NCBI GenBank assembly: GCA_021783435.1
Contig: JAJXUC010000036.1
Span: 1 to 27,522, forward strand
DNA: 27,522 bases
Origin: Pseudomonadota bacterium
Lineage (GTDB): Bacteria; Pseudomonadota; Gammaproteobacteria; Burkholderiales; Burkholderiaceae
Direction: 5' to 3'
Positions 18,765 to 25,759 of this stretch are shown one piece after another; the stretch's first letter is position 1; each line of letters opens with the position of its first letter. The translations under genes were made by a program, and so were the position numbers. Under the pieces are notes generated by a model. The model was not told the DNA's origin. It did no database searches and saw only the letters and a list, made by a program, of their open reading frames with translations.

Positions 18765-19115
18765 TGAGGTCCTTCAGTTGCGCGTGATGAAAATCCATTC
18801 TCCGACTGAACAAGCCGCAGCAGGGTCAATGGCCACAAACGCGGGTCGGCTTTCAGCCGAATGCATGCCGTCGGTCAGGCAGACTCGGGACCGCCTTGGC
18901 TGACCCAGAGTCGTTCGCTTCACGTACTCGAAGTGCGGTTTGGCATCGAATCCCAACGCGCATGGGGGAAATCTGGGGGAGGAACGAGGCGCTTCCTTGC
19001 GCCGAGTTGCAACGACTTGGGGGAATCTAGGGGGAATAAACGCTTCAAAACCCCCAAAAATAAGCGCCGCCAGAAAAGACGTGAAAATTTAAATCATTGT
19101 TTTTATTGATTTTTT
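18765..19115. other. Gap between methyltransferase and tRNA-Arg with GGGGGA repeats
   Basis: No supported gene. A 60-codon minus-strand frame (18774-18956) is not recognised. The right half turns AT-rich and carries the GGGGGA repeats listed separately. It reads like the attachment-site flank of a decayed integrative element. Confidence 0.45.
18964..19034. repeat. Four GGGGGA direct repeats near tRNA-Arg 3' end
   Basis: GGGGGA starts at 18964, 18975, 19019 and 19030, arranged as two pairs about 11 bp apart (GGGGGAAATCTGGGGGA and GGGGGAATCTAGGGGGA). A reverse copy (CCCCC) lies at 19051-19055. Such repeats resemble arm-type sites of tyrosine integrases. No integrase gene remains in the window. 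Confidence 0.45.
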
Positions 19116-19192
19116 TGGTCTGCCCGGAGGGAATCGAACCCCCGACCCACAGCTTAGAAGGCTGTTGCTCTATCCAACTGAGCTACGGGCAG
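19116..19192 (-). tRNA. tRNA-Arg (anticodon UCU)
   Basis: 77 nt with encoded CCA. Acceptor stem CTGCCCG pairs fully with CGGGCAG. The D arm contains AGCTCAGTTGGATAGAGC. Anticodon loop CTTCTAA on stem ACAGC/GCTGT gives anticodon TCT, reading AGA. The T arm has GGTTCGATTCC. The 3' end faces the island, the usual side for integration. Confidence 0.95.
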
Positions 19193-19290
19193 CAAGCGGC
19201 TTTCGCCGGATTTCCGGCGCGGTGAAGTGTAGTGGGCGCAGGTTCGCGCCGCAGGCGCTCGGGGTGTTCGATGCGCCTGGAAACGCGGCT

Positions 19291-19497
19291 TCAGGCCTGC
19301 GGTTTTGCGGTATAGCCGGCTTGGGTCACGGCGTCGATCAGGGCCTGCGCGGAGGCGTTCCCGTCGACCACGGCATTGCCTTGCGCGAGGTCGACCTGGG
19401 CGTTTTGCACACCGGGGACGGCCTGTAATGCCTTGGAAACTGCGGCAACGCAGTGCTGACAGGTCATGCCAGTGACGCTGAGCGTAGTGGTTTGCAT
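19291..19497 (-). CDS. copZ: CopZ-like copper chaperone, possible internal start within copA
   Basis: The last 68 codons of the copA frame form a complete free-standing CopZ-size heavy-metal-associated domain. [16 protein letters not shown] carries the CxxC copper site, then [15 protein letters not shown] and a C-terminal [15 protein letters not shown]. The internal ATG at 19497 has AGAAAGGA about 9 nt upstream, a better site than many real starts in this window. So the domain could be made both as the CopA tail and as a separate chaperone. No stop codon separates the two in this sequence. Whether the internal start is used is inference. Confidence 0.6.
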   Translation of the reverse strand: MQTTTLSVTGMTCQHCVAAVSKALQAVPGVQNAQVDLAQGNAVVDGNASAQALIDAVTQAGYTAKPQA

Positions 19498-22110
19498 GCT
19501 GGGGTTCCTTTCTGGGAGGGGTTGAGGGGAAAAAACCGGGGCATTCTTGGCACCGCCGTGGCGAGGAGACCCAGCCGCCGCGCCGGGACTTTGCCACGGC
19601 CGCAGACGTTTCAGGCGCATGCTATTGCCCAGCACGAAGATGGATGACAGCCCCATGGCCACGCCGGCCAACATGGGATTGAGATGCACGCCCCATGGTG
19701 CGCCGAGCCCGGCGGCCACGGGGATGAGCAGAATGTTGTAGGCAAAAGCCCAGAACAGGTTGCCGCGAATGGTGGACATGGTGCGGCGCGCGGCGCGCAG
19801 TGCGGTGAGCACGCCGGGCAACTCGCCGCGCGTGAGCGTGACGTCGGCGGCCTCGATGGCGATGTCGGTCCCGCTGGCCAGGGCCATGCCCACGTCGGCC
19901 TGCGCCAGCGCTGGAGCGTCGTTGATGCCGTCGCCCGCGAATAGCACGCGCCGGCCCTGGGCCTGCAGGGCCTTCACGACCTCGGCTTTGCCCTGGGGCA
20001 GAACCTCGGCGTGCATGGTGGCGATGCCGAGCTGCCGCGCCACGGCCTGGGCGGTGCGCGCGGCGTCGCCGGTCACGAGTTCCACGCCCAGACCCAGACC
20101 CTGCAGCGCCGCGATCATGGCGGCGGCGTCCGGTTTGATGGGGTCGGAAATACCCAGCACACCGGCGACTTGCGCGTCACGCATGACATACACCGCGGTC
20201 TGGCCTTCGCCTTGCATGCGCTCGGCCTGCGCCGCGGCCTGCCCAGGGTCGATGCCCTGCTGCACGACATAGCGCAAGGCGCCGACATGCACGAGACTTC
20301 CATCCACCACCGCCTGCGCACCGTAACCGGTCACGGAGATGAATTGGCTTGCACCCGGAAGGTCCAGTCCGCGTTCGCGTGCCGCCTGCAGCACGGCGTG
20401 GGCCAGCGGGTGCTCCGAGCCCGCTTCCACCGCGGCGGCCCAGCGCAGCACATCATGTTCGGTGAAACCGGGCGCGGGCCAGATCGTGGTCAACGCGGGG
20501 CGGCCGCGCGTCACGGTGCCGGTCTTGTCGAGTAGCACGGTATCCACATGCGACAGCGCCTCCAGCGCCTCGCCCTTGCGGAACAGCACGCCGAGTTCGG
20601 CCGCGCGTCCGGTGCCGACCATGATGGCCGCCGGGGTGGCGAGGCCCATGGCGCAGGGACAGGCCACCACCAGCACGGCCACAGCGGCGAGCAGGGCGTG
20701 GCTGATGGCGGGCGGCGGACCGATCCATAGCCAGACCATGAAACTGAGCGCGGCAATCGCCAGCACCGCCGGGGTGAAGACGCGCACCACGCGGTCGGCC
20801 AAACCTTGGATGGGCAGCTTGCCGCTCTGCGCCTGCTCCACGAGGCGGATGATCTGCGCCAGCATGGTGCCCTGCCCCACCGAGGTGGCCTCGATCACCA
20901 GCAGGCCCTGCTGGTTCACCGTGCCCGCGCGCACCGTGTCACCGGTCCGCTTGGCCACCGGCACCGGCTCGCCGCTGAGCATGGCTTCGTCCACATAGGA
21001 GGCGCCCTCGGCCACGCTGCCGTCCACGGGCAGGCGCTCGCCGGGGCGCACCACGACCCGGTCCCCCAGGCGCACGTCCACGATGGGCACGGTGATCTCC
21101 GCACCGCCGCGCTGCACGCGCGCATCCTTGGCCTGCAGCTTCACCAAGGCGCGGATGGCGCCCGCCGTGCGGCCTTTGGCCAACTCTTCCAGATATTTGC
21201 CGAACAACACGGCGGCGACCACCACGGCCGCGGAATCGAAATACACATGCCGGGCCTCCGGCGGCAGCATGCCCGGCGCGAGCAGCACCACCATGCCGAA
21301 CAGCCAGGCCGCACCCGCGCCGGTGGCCACGAGGGAATTCATGTCGGGCGACCCATGCCGGTACGCGGCCCAGCCCGGGCGGAAGAAGCGCCGGCCCGGA
21401 CCGAACAGCACGACGCTGGTACACAACGCCTGGACCCAGTCCCAGAAGCGCGGCACGGCAGCGGGTGCCGCGGCGTCCAGCCAATGTCCAAAAACCGGCC
21501 ACACCATGCCGCCCATCGACAGCGCCACCACCGGCAGCGCCAGGCCCACGGCCAGCAGCACGTCGCGACGCATGGCCTGCAATTGGCGGCGCTTGTACTC
21601 GGTCTGGTCGGCCTCCAACGCGGCGGCGTCGCCCTGCGGCAAGGTGGCGCCATAGCCCGCATCCACCACCGCCTGGATCAGCGCCTGCGGCTGCACGCTG
21701 GCCGGGATGTAGCGCACGCTGGCGCGCTCGGTGGCCAGGTTCACGCTAGCGTCGAGCACGCCGGGCACGGCCTTGAGCGCGCGTTCCACCCGTCCCACGC
21801 AAGACGCACAGGTCATGCCCTCCACACGCAGTATGGCCTCGGCCGTGCGTGCGCCGTAGCCCGTTTCGCGCACTTTGTCCACCAGTTGCGCGGGCTGCAC
21901 CCGTGCCGGGTCGAAGCGCAACTGCGCGCGCTCGCTGGCCAGGTTCACCGTGGCCTGAACGCCCGGCATGGCGTTGAGCGCCCGCTCCACGCGGCTGCTG
22001 CAAGAGGCGCAGGTCATGCCGTCGATATCCAGCTGCAACTCGCAAGCCGGCGCGGCGTCCGTCTGCGTCCGGGTGCCGGGGCTCGCAGGGTTGGTGGTGT
22101 ACGCGCTCAT
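19291..22110 (-). CDS. copA: Copper-exporting P1B-type ATPase CopA fused in frame to a CopZ-like domain
   Basis: Exports Cu(I) from the cytoplasm using ATP. The frame has 939 residues, longer than the usual 750-850. Two N-terminal metal-binding domains carry GMTCASC at 31-37 and 98-104. Membrane helices start near 183. The actuator has the SGEP loop near 379-382, the copper site CPC is at 484-486 in TM6, the phosphorylation motif DKTGT at 528-532, SEHPLA near 565, GDGINDAP at 726-733, and the copper-type [12 protein letters not shown] is near the last helix. After a 35-40 residue linker the frame continues into a third GMTCQHC domain (872-939). AGGAG precedes the ATG at 22110. It lies 22 bp after cueR. 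Confidence 0.95.
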   Translation of the reverse strand: MSAYTTNPASPGTRTQTDAAPACELQLDIDGMTCASCSSRVERALNAMPGVQATVNLASERAQLRFDPARVQPAQLVDKVRETGYGARTAEAILRVEGMTCASCVGRVERALKAVPGVLDASVNLATERASVRYIPASVQPQALIQAVVDAGYGATLPQGDAAALEADQTEYKRRQLQAMRRDVLLAVGLALPVVALSMGGMVWPVFGHWLDAAAPAAVPRFWDWVQALCTSVVLFGPGRRFFRPGWAAYRHGSPDMNSLVATGAGAAWLFGMVVLLAPGMLPPEARHVYFDSAAVVVAAVLFGKYLEELAKGRTAGAIRALVKLQAKDARVQRGGAEITVPIVDVRLGDRVVVRPGERLPVDGSVAEGASYVDEAMLSGEPVPVAKRTGDTVRAGTVNQQGLLVIEATSVGQGTMLAQIIRLVEQAQSGKLPIQGLADRVVRVFTPAVLAIAALSFMVWLWIGPPPAISHALLAAVAVLVVACPCAMGLATPAAIMVGTGRAAELGVLFRKGEALEALSHVDTVLLDKTGTVTRGRPALTTIWPAPGFTEHDVLRWAAAVEAGSEHPLAHAVLQAARERGLDLPGASQFISVTGYGAQAVVDGSLVHVGALRYVVQQGIDPGQAAAQAERMQGEGQTAVYVMRDAQVAGVLGISDPIKPDAAAMIAALQGLGLGVELVTGDAARTAQAVARQLGIATMHAEVLPQGKAEVVKALQAQGRRVLFAGDGINDAPALAQADVGMALASGTDIAIEAADVTLTRGELPGVLTALRAARRTMSTIRGNLFWAFAYNILLIPVAAGLGAPWGVHLNPMLAGVAMGLSSIFVLGNSMRLKRLRPWQSPGAAAGSPRHGGAKNAPVFSPQPLPERNPSMQTTTLSVTGMTCQHCVAAVSKALQAVPGVQNAQVDLAQGNAVVDGNASAQALIDAVTQAGYTAKPQA

Positions 22111-22132
22111 GTCATGCTCCTGGGTGGGCCGA

Positions 22133-22543
22133 TCACGCCTGCGGGTCGCGCGTGAGTGCGGCCAGGATGGGGCAATCCGCCGTGACGCCATGCCCTGGAC
22201 ACGACGATGCCAGCGCCATCAGCCCTGCTTTGAGTTGCCGCAGATCGGCCATGCGCGCATCGATCTGCGCCATGCGCTGCTGCACGATGGCTTTCACGCG
22301 ACCCATGTCGGCATCAGCGTCCGCGTGCAGGCTCAGCAGTTCGCGGATCTCGGACAAGGAAAACCCCAGCGCCTGCGCGCGCCGGATGAAGCGCAGACGC
22401 TGCCCCGCCTCATCTCCGTACTGTCGATAGTTGGCCGCACTGCGCTGGCTGGGCTGGATGAGCCCCAGCCGCTCGTAATGCCTGAGGGTTTCCGTCGCCA
22501 GCCCCATGCTGCGGGCCAGCTTGCCGATGGTGAGAGCCTTCAT
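22133..22543 (-). CDS. cueR: MerR-family copper-responsive regulator, CueR-like
   Basis: 136 residues. The N-terminal MerR helix-turn-helix and wing are present ([26 protein letters not shown], then [16 protein letters not shown]), followed by the dimer helix (about 80-112). The metal loop is [14 protein letters not shown] with Cys115 and Cys124. The CPG...DCPI frame matches CueR, although the loop is one residue longer than in E. coli CueR (7 between the cysteines there, 8 here). It is the first gene of the cueR-copA unit and would activate it when Cu(I) binds. Confidence 0.85.
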   Translation of the reverse strand: MKALTIGKLARSMGLATETLRHYERLGLIQPSQRSAANYRQYGDEAGQRLRFIRRAQALGFSLSEIRELLSLHADADADMGRVKAIVQQRMAQIDARMADLRQLKAGLMALASSCPGHGVTADCPILAALTRDPQA

Positions 22544-22573
22544 GCCTGTTCTCCCTAATTTCCCATCCTAGGC

Positions 22574-22602
22574 GATATATTACAGCCGATTGTAATGTTT
22601 AA
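22574..22602 (-). promoter_or_regulatory. Promoter and dyad upstream of cueR
   Basis: On the minus strand TTAAAC (22602-22597) and TATATC (22579-22574) are 17 bp apart. A perfect dyad, ATTACA-GCCGAT-TGTAAT, occupies 22579-22596 between and partly over them. MerR regulators bind dyads between -35 and -10, but usually with 19-20 bp spacers and, for CueR, a CCTTCC/GGAAGG type dyad. Confidence 0.45.
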
Positions 22603-22690
22603 TTATTGTTTGAACGTGCATCGGATGGGTCGCCCCAAGGTGTCGCAACAGTGGCCTGCAGGGGCACATTGGGAACGGTTGTCCATCGAT

Positions 22691-22882
22691 TCAGTTCGGT
22701 TCATCCCGGCGTGAGCGGAGACCGGTCTTGGAAAGCTGGTCGTCGTAGCGGGCGGCGCGCGTCAAGGCCCACTGGCCGCTCACCCAGATTGCGATCCCGG
22801 CCGCCGCCGCCCAGGGTTTGGCGAGGGAGAAGATGAAGACCCCGGCAACGATGTGATCTTGCCCGCGCTTTCCGGATCCCAT
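22691..22882 (-). CDS. Possible small membrane protein, unknown
   Basis: 63 codons with one hydrophobic stretch (FIFSLAKPWAAAAGIAIWV) and charged ends (MGSGKRGQDH and TGLRSRRDEPN). A weak TAGG site lies upstream of the ATG at 22882. Unrecognised; the amino-acid composition is protein-like but the ORF is short and isolated, so it may be chance. Confidence 0.3.
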   Translation of the reverse strand: MGSGKRGQDHIVAGVFIFSLAKPWAAAAGIAIWVSGQWALTRAARYDDQLSKTGLRSRRDEPN

Positions 22883-23280
22883 AACTGAGACCTACAAGGG
22901 CTTCCCGGTTCGTCAAGCAAAAGTTGAACTGTGGCCCGCGCAGCGGGCCGTATTTTCATCTTGATTCAAAGCCAACCCATCGGTCTCAGATCAGGCTCAG
23001 GGGGAGGACCACCCTGCGCCACATCCTGCGCGTGCGGTTCTGAGCACCAAGATAATGCACCACTAAACTCAACTTTCAGCCAAAAAAATCCTCATAATTC
23101 AATGAGTTACGGGGAATTTTTCTTGCCAAAAATCGCCGCCAAGCGCCATCGTTTGTCGCTGAGTCCCGTGTGTCGGCGCCAATCCAAATTTGAGCCACCA
23201 CGCCGACTCAAGACTCAATATTGAGCCAGGGGTGGAATGGCCCTGGCTCCAGGCTCATACCTCGTTGGACAAGACTGAGC
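22883..23280. other. Non-coding stretch with hairpins, possible IS relic
   Basis: No gene seen. The base composition falls in 23050-23150. Hairpins occur at 22933-22949 (GGCCCGC-GCA-GCGGGCC) and 23223-23249 (GAGCCAGGG, 9-nt loop, CCCTGGCTC). TGAGCC/GGCTCA is repeated several times between 22990 and 23280. This could be the remains of a mobile-element end. Confidence 0.4.
23223..23249. repeat. Perfect 9-bp inverted repeat (hairpin)
   Basis: GAGCCAGGG (23223-23231), loop GTGGAATGG, CCCTGGCTC (23241-23249). No T tract follows on either strand, so it does not look like an intrinsic terminator. Confidence 0.5.
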
Positions 23281-23281
23281 C

Positions 23282-23311
23282 TTGACAGCCTAGCTGTCTT
23301 CACTTTATAGT
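23282..23311 (+). promoter_or_regulatory. Strong promoter of tRNA-Asp
   Basis: TTGACA (23282-23287), an 18-bp spacer and TATAGT (23306-23311), about 80 bp upstream of the tRNA. The spacer contains a perfect inverted repeat, GACAGC-CTA-GCTGTC (23284-23298), overlapping the -35 box. Confidence 0.65.
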
Positions 23312-23392
23312 TAGCGTTTGCTGTTTGCAGAGGGTCCGCAACAAACGGTCAGTCTTACTGGTCCTGGCTAGAGACTCGCTGCATGCAAGCCT

Positions 23393-23469
23393 GGAGTGGT
23401 AGTTCAGTTGGTTAGAATACCGGCCTGTCACGCCGGGGGTCGCGGGTTCGAGTCCCGTCCACTCCGCCA
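23393..23469 (+). tRNA. tRNA-Asp (anticodon GUC)
   Basis: 77 nt with encoded CCA. Acceptor GGAGTGG pairs with CCACTCC, discriminator G. D arm AGTTCAGTTGGTTAGAATAC; anticodon loop CTGTCAC gives GTC at 23427-23429; T arm GGGTTCGAGTCCC. Confidence 0.97.
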
Positions 23470-23501
23470 AATTTCCACAGTAAAATCAGCGATTTATATA
23501 G

Positions 23502-23525
23502 CCCGGCATTGCCGGGTTTTCTTTT
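23502..23525 (+). terminator. Intrinsic terminator of tRNA-Asp
   Basis: CCCGGC (23502-23507), loop ATT, GCCGGG (23511-23516), then TTTTCTTTT. It lies 33 bp after the tRNA end. Confidence 0.85.
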
Positions 23526-23836
23526 CCTGCCTGCATCCCGAAAACTGGCACCGATCGTAGGTTGACCCTGCCCGCCGCGATATCCATCATTCGGGGGCAT
23601 GCGCATGGATTTGGCCAGATTCCATCCTGGCTGGCCGTCGGCAGCGACGCGGCACCCGTAGCTGCCGCAGCAACGGATCTGGTGAAAGCGCCTTGACGCA
23701 TGAGACCGGATCAGCCCCGCGACAAAGGCCTTCCATGCGTGACTGGGGCACACGCTTTCACGCATGGCAAAGCCTGGCGCTCCATGTTCCACCTGCCTCA
23801 AGGCACCAGCTTGGGGCAATGCCGAACGGGGTCCGT
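23526..23836. other. Gap between tRNA-Asp terminator and LysE-family gene
   Basis: About 310 bp without a gene, RNA or repeat that I can support. Open frames here run through the terminator or the tRNA and look accidental. Confidence 0.5.
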
Positions 23837-24484
23837 TCAGGCGGTCCGATGCAAGCGCAGGAGGCCCACGCCGAAAGCGCAAAACACCGTGCCCGAGACC
23901 CGCTGCGGCCAGCCCGAACCGAACCACAGGCTTAGCCGCCTGCGGGTGATCACGGCGAAACCGGCGTAGGTGCTGAGCGTCAGCAGCGAGATGCCCATGA
24001 AGGTCGCCGTCAGGGCAAGGTACTGCGGCACCATCGGTCGCGCGGCATCCAGGAACTGGGGAAACAAGGCGGTGATGAATGCAATCGCCTTCGGGTTGGT
24101 CAACGCGACGCCAAGGCCTTTGAGATACAGCTCGCGCGGGTACTGCGCGCTTCGCATCGGCGGTTCCGGCCCACCCACCGTCTGGCGCGCGGCATCGCCC
24201 GCTCGACGCCATTGCTGAACACCCAACCATATGAGGTAGGCGGCCCCGACGAGCTTGGCCATGGTGAACGCCCATTCGGAAGCCTGCAGCAAGGCGTTGA
24301 CGCCGACCGCACTCAGCATCGCCAGGCAGAGAAGACCGGAAATATTGCCCAGCGACGACCACAGCGCACGACGCCAGCCAAAGTGCATGGCGTTGTGAAT
24401 CGCGAGCATCACGGCAGGCCCCGGAGTAAAGGCCGCGACAAGCGCGACGCCGACGAACAGCGTATAGACGGGCCAGGACGGCAT
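23837..24484 (-). CDS. LysE/RhtB-family amino-acid exporter
   Basis: 215 residues with about six membrane helices, the usual size. The family motif FTPGPAVMLAIHNAMHFGWRRAL lies near the N-terminus (about 19-41; the TPGP core is diagnostic). It is followed by GNISGLLCLAMLSAVG, LVGAAYLIWLGVQQW and LTNPKAIAFITALFPQF. It would export a hydrophilic amino acid or derivative from the cytosol by proton exchange; the substrate is unknown. The start at 24484 is the first ATG in the frame. It lies 29 bp downstream of the methyltransferase gene on the same strand, probably co-transcribed. Confidence 0.9.
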   Translation of the reverse strand: MPSWPVYTLFVGVALVAAFTPGPAVMLAIHNAMHFGWRRALWSSLGNISGLLCLAMLSAVGVNALLQASEWAFTMAKLVGAAYLIWLGVQQWRRAGDAARQTVGGPEPPMRSAQYPRELYLKGLGVALTNPKAIAFITALFPQFLDAARPMVPQYLALTATFMGISLLTLSTYAGFAVITRRRLSLWFGSGWPQRVSGTVFCAFGVGLLRLHRTA

Positions 24485-24513
24485 GGCTACCCCGAGACTC
24501 CGCGAGCCTTGCC

Positions 24514-25530
24514 TTAGCGCTGCGCCACCACCATGGCCTCGTTGCCGCCAGCGAACAGGTGGATCTGCGCGCGCATGCCGACCTTGGTGAAAGCGTCGGC
24601 GATGTCCTGCGGACGCAGCAAATGGTTACCCTGGACGTGCTCGCTCAGGTTCTGGAAGGTCAGGCCTCTGCGGGCCGGATCGCGCAGCGCATGGCGGTCA
24701 TCAGGCCATGCCGGCTCCCAGATGGCCGCGTAGCCGCCAGGCTTCAGGTGGTCACGCAGCCAGACGAAGATTCCGGCGGCATCTTTCTCCCAGACGTGGT
24801 GCAGGGCGCGGTTCATGGCAATCAGATCGGCGGGCTCGTCCAGTCTGAAATCGTGGATGTCGCCGGTCTCGAACGCCAAGCGGCCCTCCAGCCCTTCGGC
24901 GGCGGCTCGCGCAGCGGCCTGCGCAATGTTCTCGGCAAAACCGTCGAGCCCCAGACCCCGCAGCTGCGGGCAACGCCGGGCCAGGGCGCGCAGGTACCAA
25001 CCGTTGCCGCAGCCCAGATCCACAGCCAGCCCACCGCGCGCGTCAACCTCGGCAAAGGCAGGAATCGCGGGGCAGATGGTGTGCTCGAACAGCGGGCCGA
25101 AGCTGGCCTCGAGCATGGGGCCGAACCAGGGCAAGACCGTGGCACGCTCTGCGAGGACCGATTCGCCCGGCCGTTCACCCGTACGCATCAGTCCGGCTGC
25201 GCGCTCGGCCATATGCGCCGACAACACCGACTGCACGGCCATGGGCATCAGCGTATCGGGGGCGTCGGGACGCATCGCCTCGCCCATGCGGGTCAGCGTC
25301 AAGGTTTCCCCATCCGCATCGAGGTAGCCGAAGGCAAACGCCGCGTCACACCACCGCAGCACATAGCCCTCATCCATGGATGAGGCCTGCGCCAGCGCCT
25401 GCGGCGTCGACCGGCCCAGGCGATGCAAGGCGCTGAACAGGCCGTTCACCACGCCGATATAGGCAATGTCGAGACTGAGGGCTGCCTGAGATTGCTGGCG
25501 GAATTGGGTTTTGAGATCTTCGGCTGTCAT
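24514..25530 (-). CDS. SAM-dependent methyltransferase with N-terminal winged-helix-like domain
   Basis: 338 residues. The N-terminal part (1-100) is a small-molecule O-methyltransferase-type dimerisation domain (DIAYIGVVNGLFSALHRLGR, then LAQASSMDEGYVLRWCDAAFAFGYL). The catalytic Rossmann domain has motif I LAVDLGCGNGWYL at 168-180, FETGDIHDFRL, ADLIAMNRALHHVW and LKPGGYAAIWEP. Similar two-domain enzymes methylate small molecules; the substrate is unknown. It precedes the LysE-family exporter, so an export-after-modification link is possible but unproven. The ATG at 25530 is the only good start; the ribosome-binding site is weak. Confidence 0.88.
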   Translation of the reverse strand: MTAEDLKTQFRQQSQAALSLDIAYIGVVNGLFSALHRLGRSTPQALAQASSMDEGYVLRWCDAAFAFGYLDADGETLTLTRMGEAMRPDAPDTLMPMAVQSVLSAHMAERAAGLMRTGERPGESVLAERATVLPWFGPMLEASFGPLFEHTICPAIPAFAEVDARGGLAVDLGCGNGWYLRALARRCPQLRGLGLDGFAENIAQAAARAAAEGLEGRLAFETGDIHDFRLDEPADLIAMNRALHHVWEKDAAGIFVWLRDHLKPGGYAAIWEPAWPDDRHALRDPARRGLTFQNLSEHVQGNHLLRPQDIADAFTKVGMRAQIHLFAGGNEAMVVAQR

Positions 25531-25655
25531 GGTTGATGGGGAATACAGGGTTCAGAACGGATTGTTCCAGCCTTGTTCCGTGCCTGTTGTGTCGGGATGT
25601 GCCATTCTGGCCGTTTTTGCGTTGGCATGCATGGGCAAACCGTGGATGGCGAAAG

Positions 25656-25674
25656 CCGGCCAAAGCCGGTTTTT
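25656..25674 (+). terminator. Terminator-like hairpin in the HDOD gene leader
   Basis: CCGGC (25656-25660), loop CAAA, GCCGG (25665-25669), then TTTTT. It faces plus, about 85 bp before the HDOD ATG, with no plus-strand gene upstream. The stem is only 5 bp. Confidence 0.35.
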
Positions 25675-25759
25675 GACCATCACTGCCGGGGAAGGAATGG
25701 GGTTGCGATGTCACGTATCCTGTCAGCGTTTCCTCGCCACAACAACAAACCGCACCTCC

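Noticed and set aside
18774..18956. 60-codon minus-strand ORF beginning MGFDAKPHFEYVKR
   Set aside because: Partly protein-like but unrecognised, short, and without a clear ribosome-binding site; kept only as a note in the gap entry.
20806..22155. 449-codon plus-strand open frame
   Set aside because: Antisense to copA, dominated by His/Arg/Gly/Ala; no domain visible.
11235..23179. Shared 9-mer TGTCGGCGC at 11235 and 23171, suggesting two ends of one IS
   Set aside because: A 9-base match is expected by chance in 27 kb of GC-rich DNA, and the flanks do not align.
23412..24362. 316-codon minus-strand open frame
   Set aside because: Its end reads through the tRNA-Asp gene (GVDGTRTRDPRRD is the usual translation of a tRNA complement) and it overlaps the terminator and the LysE-family gene.
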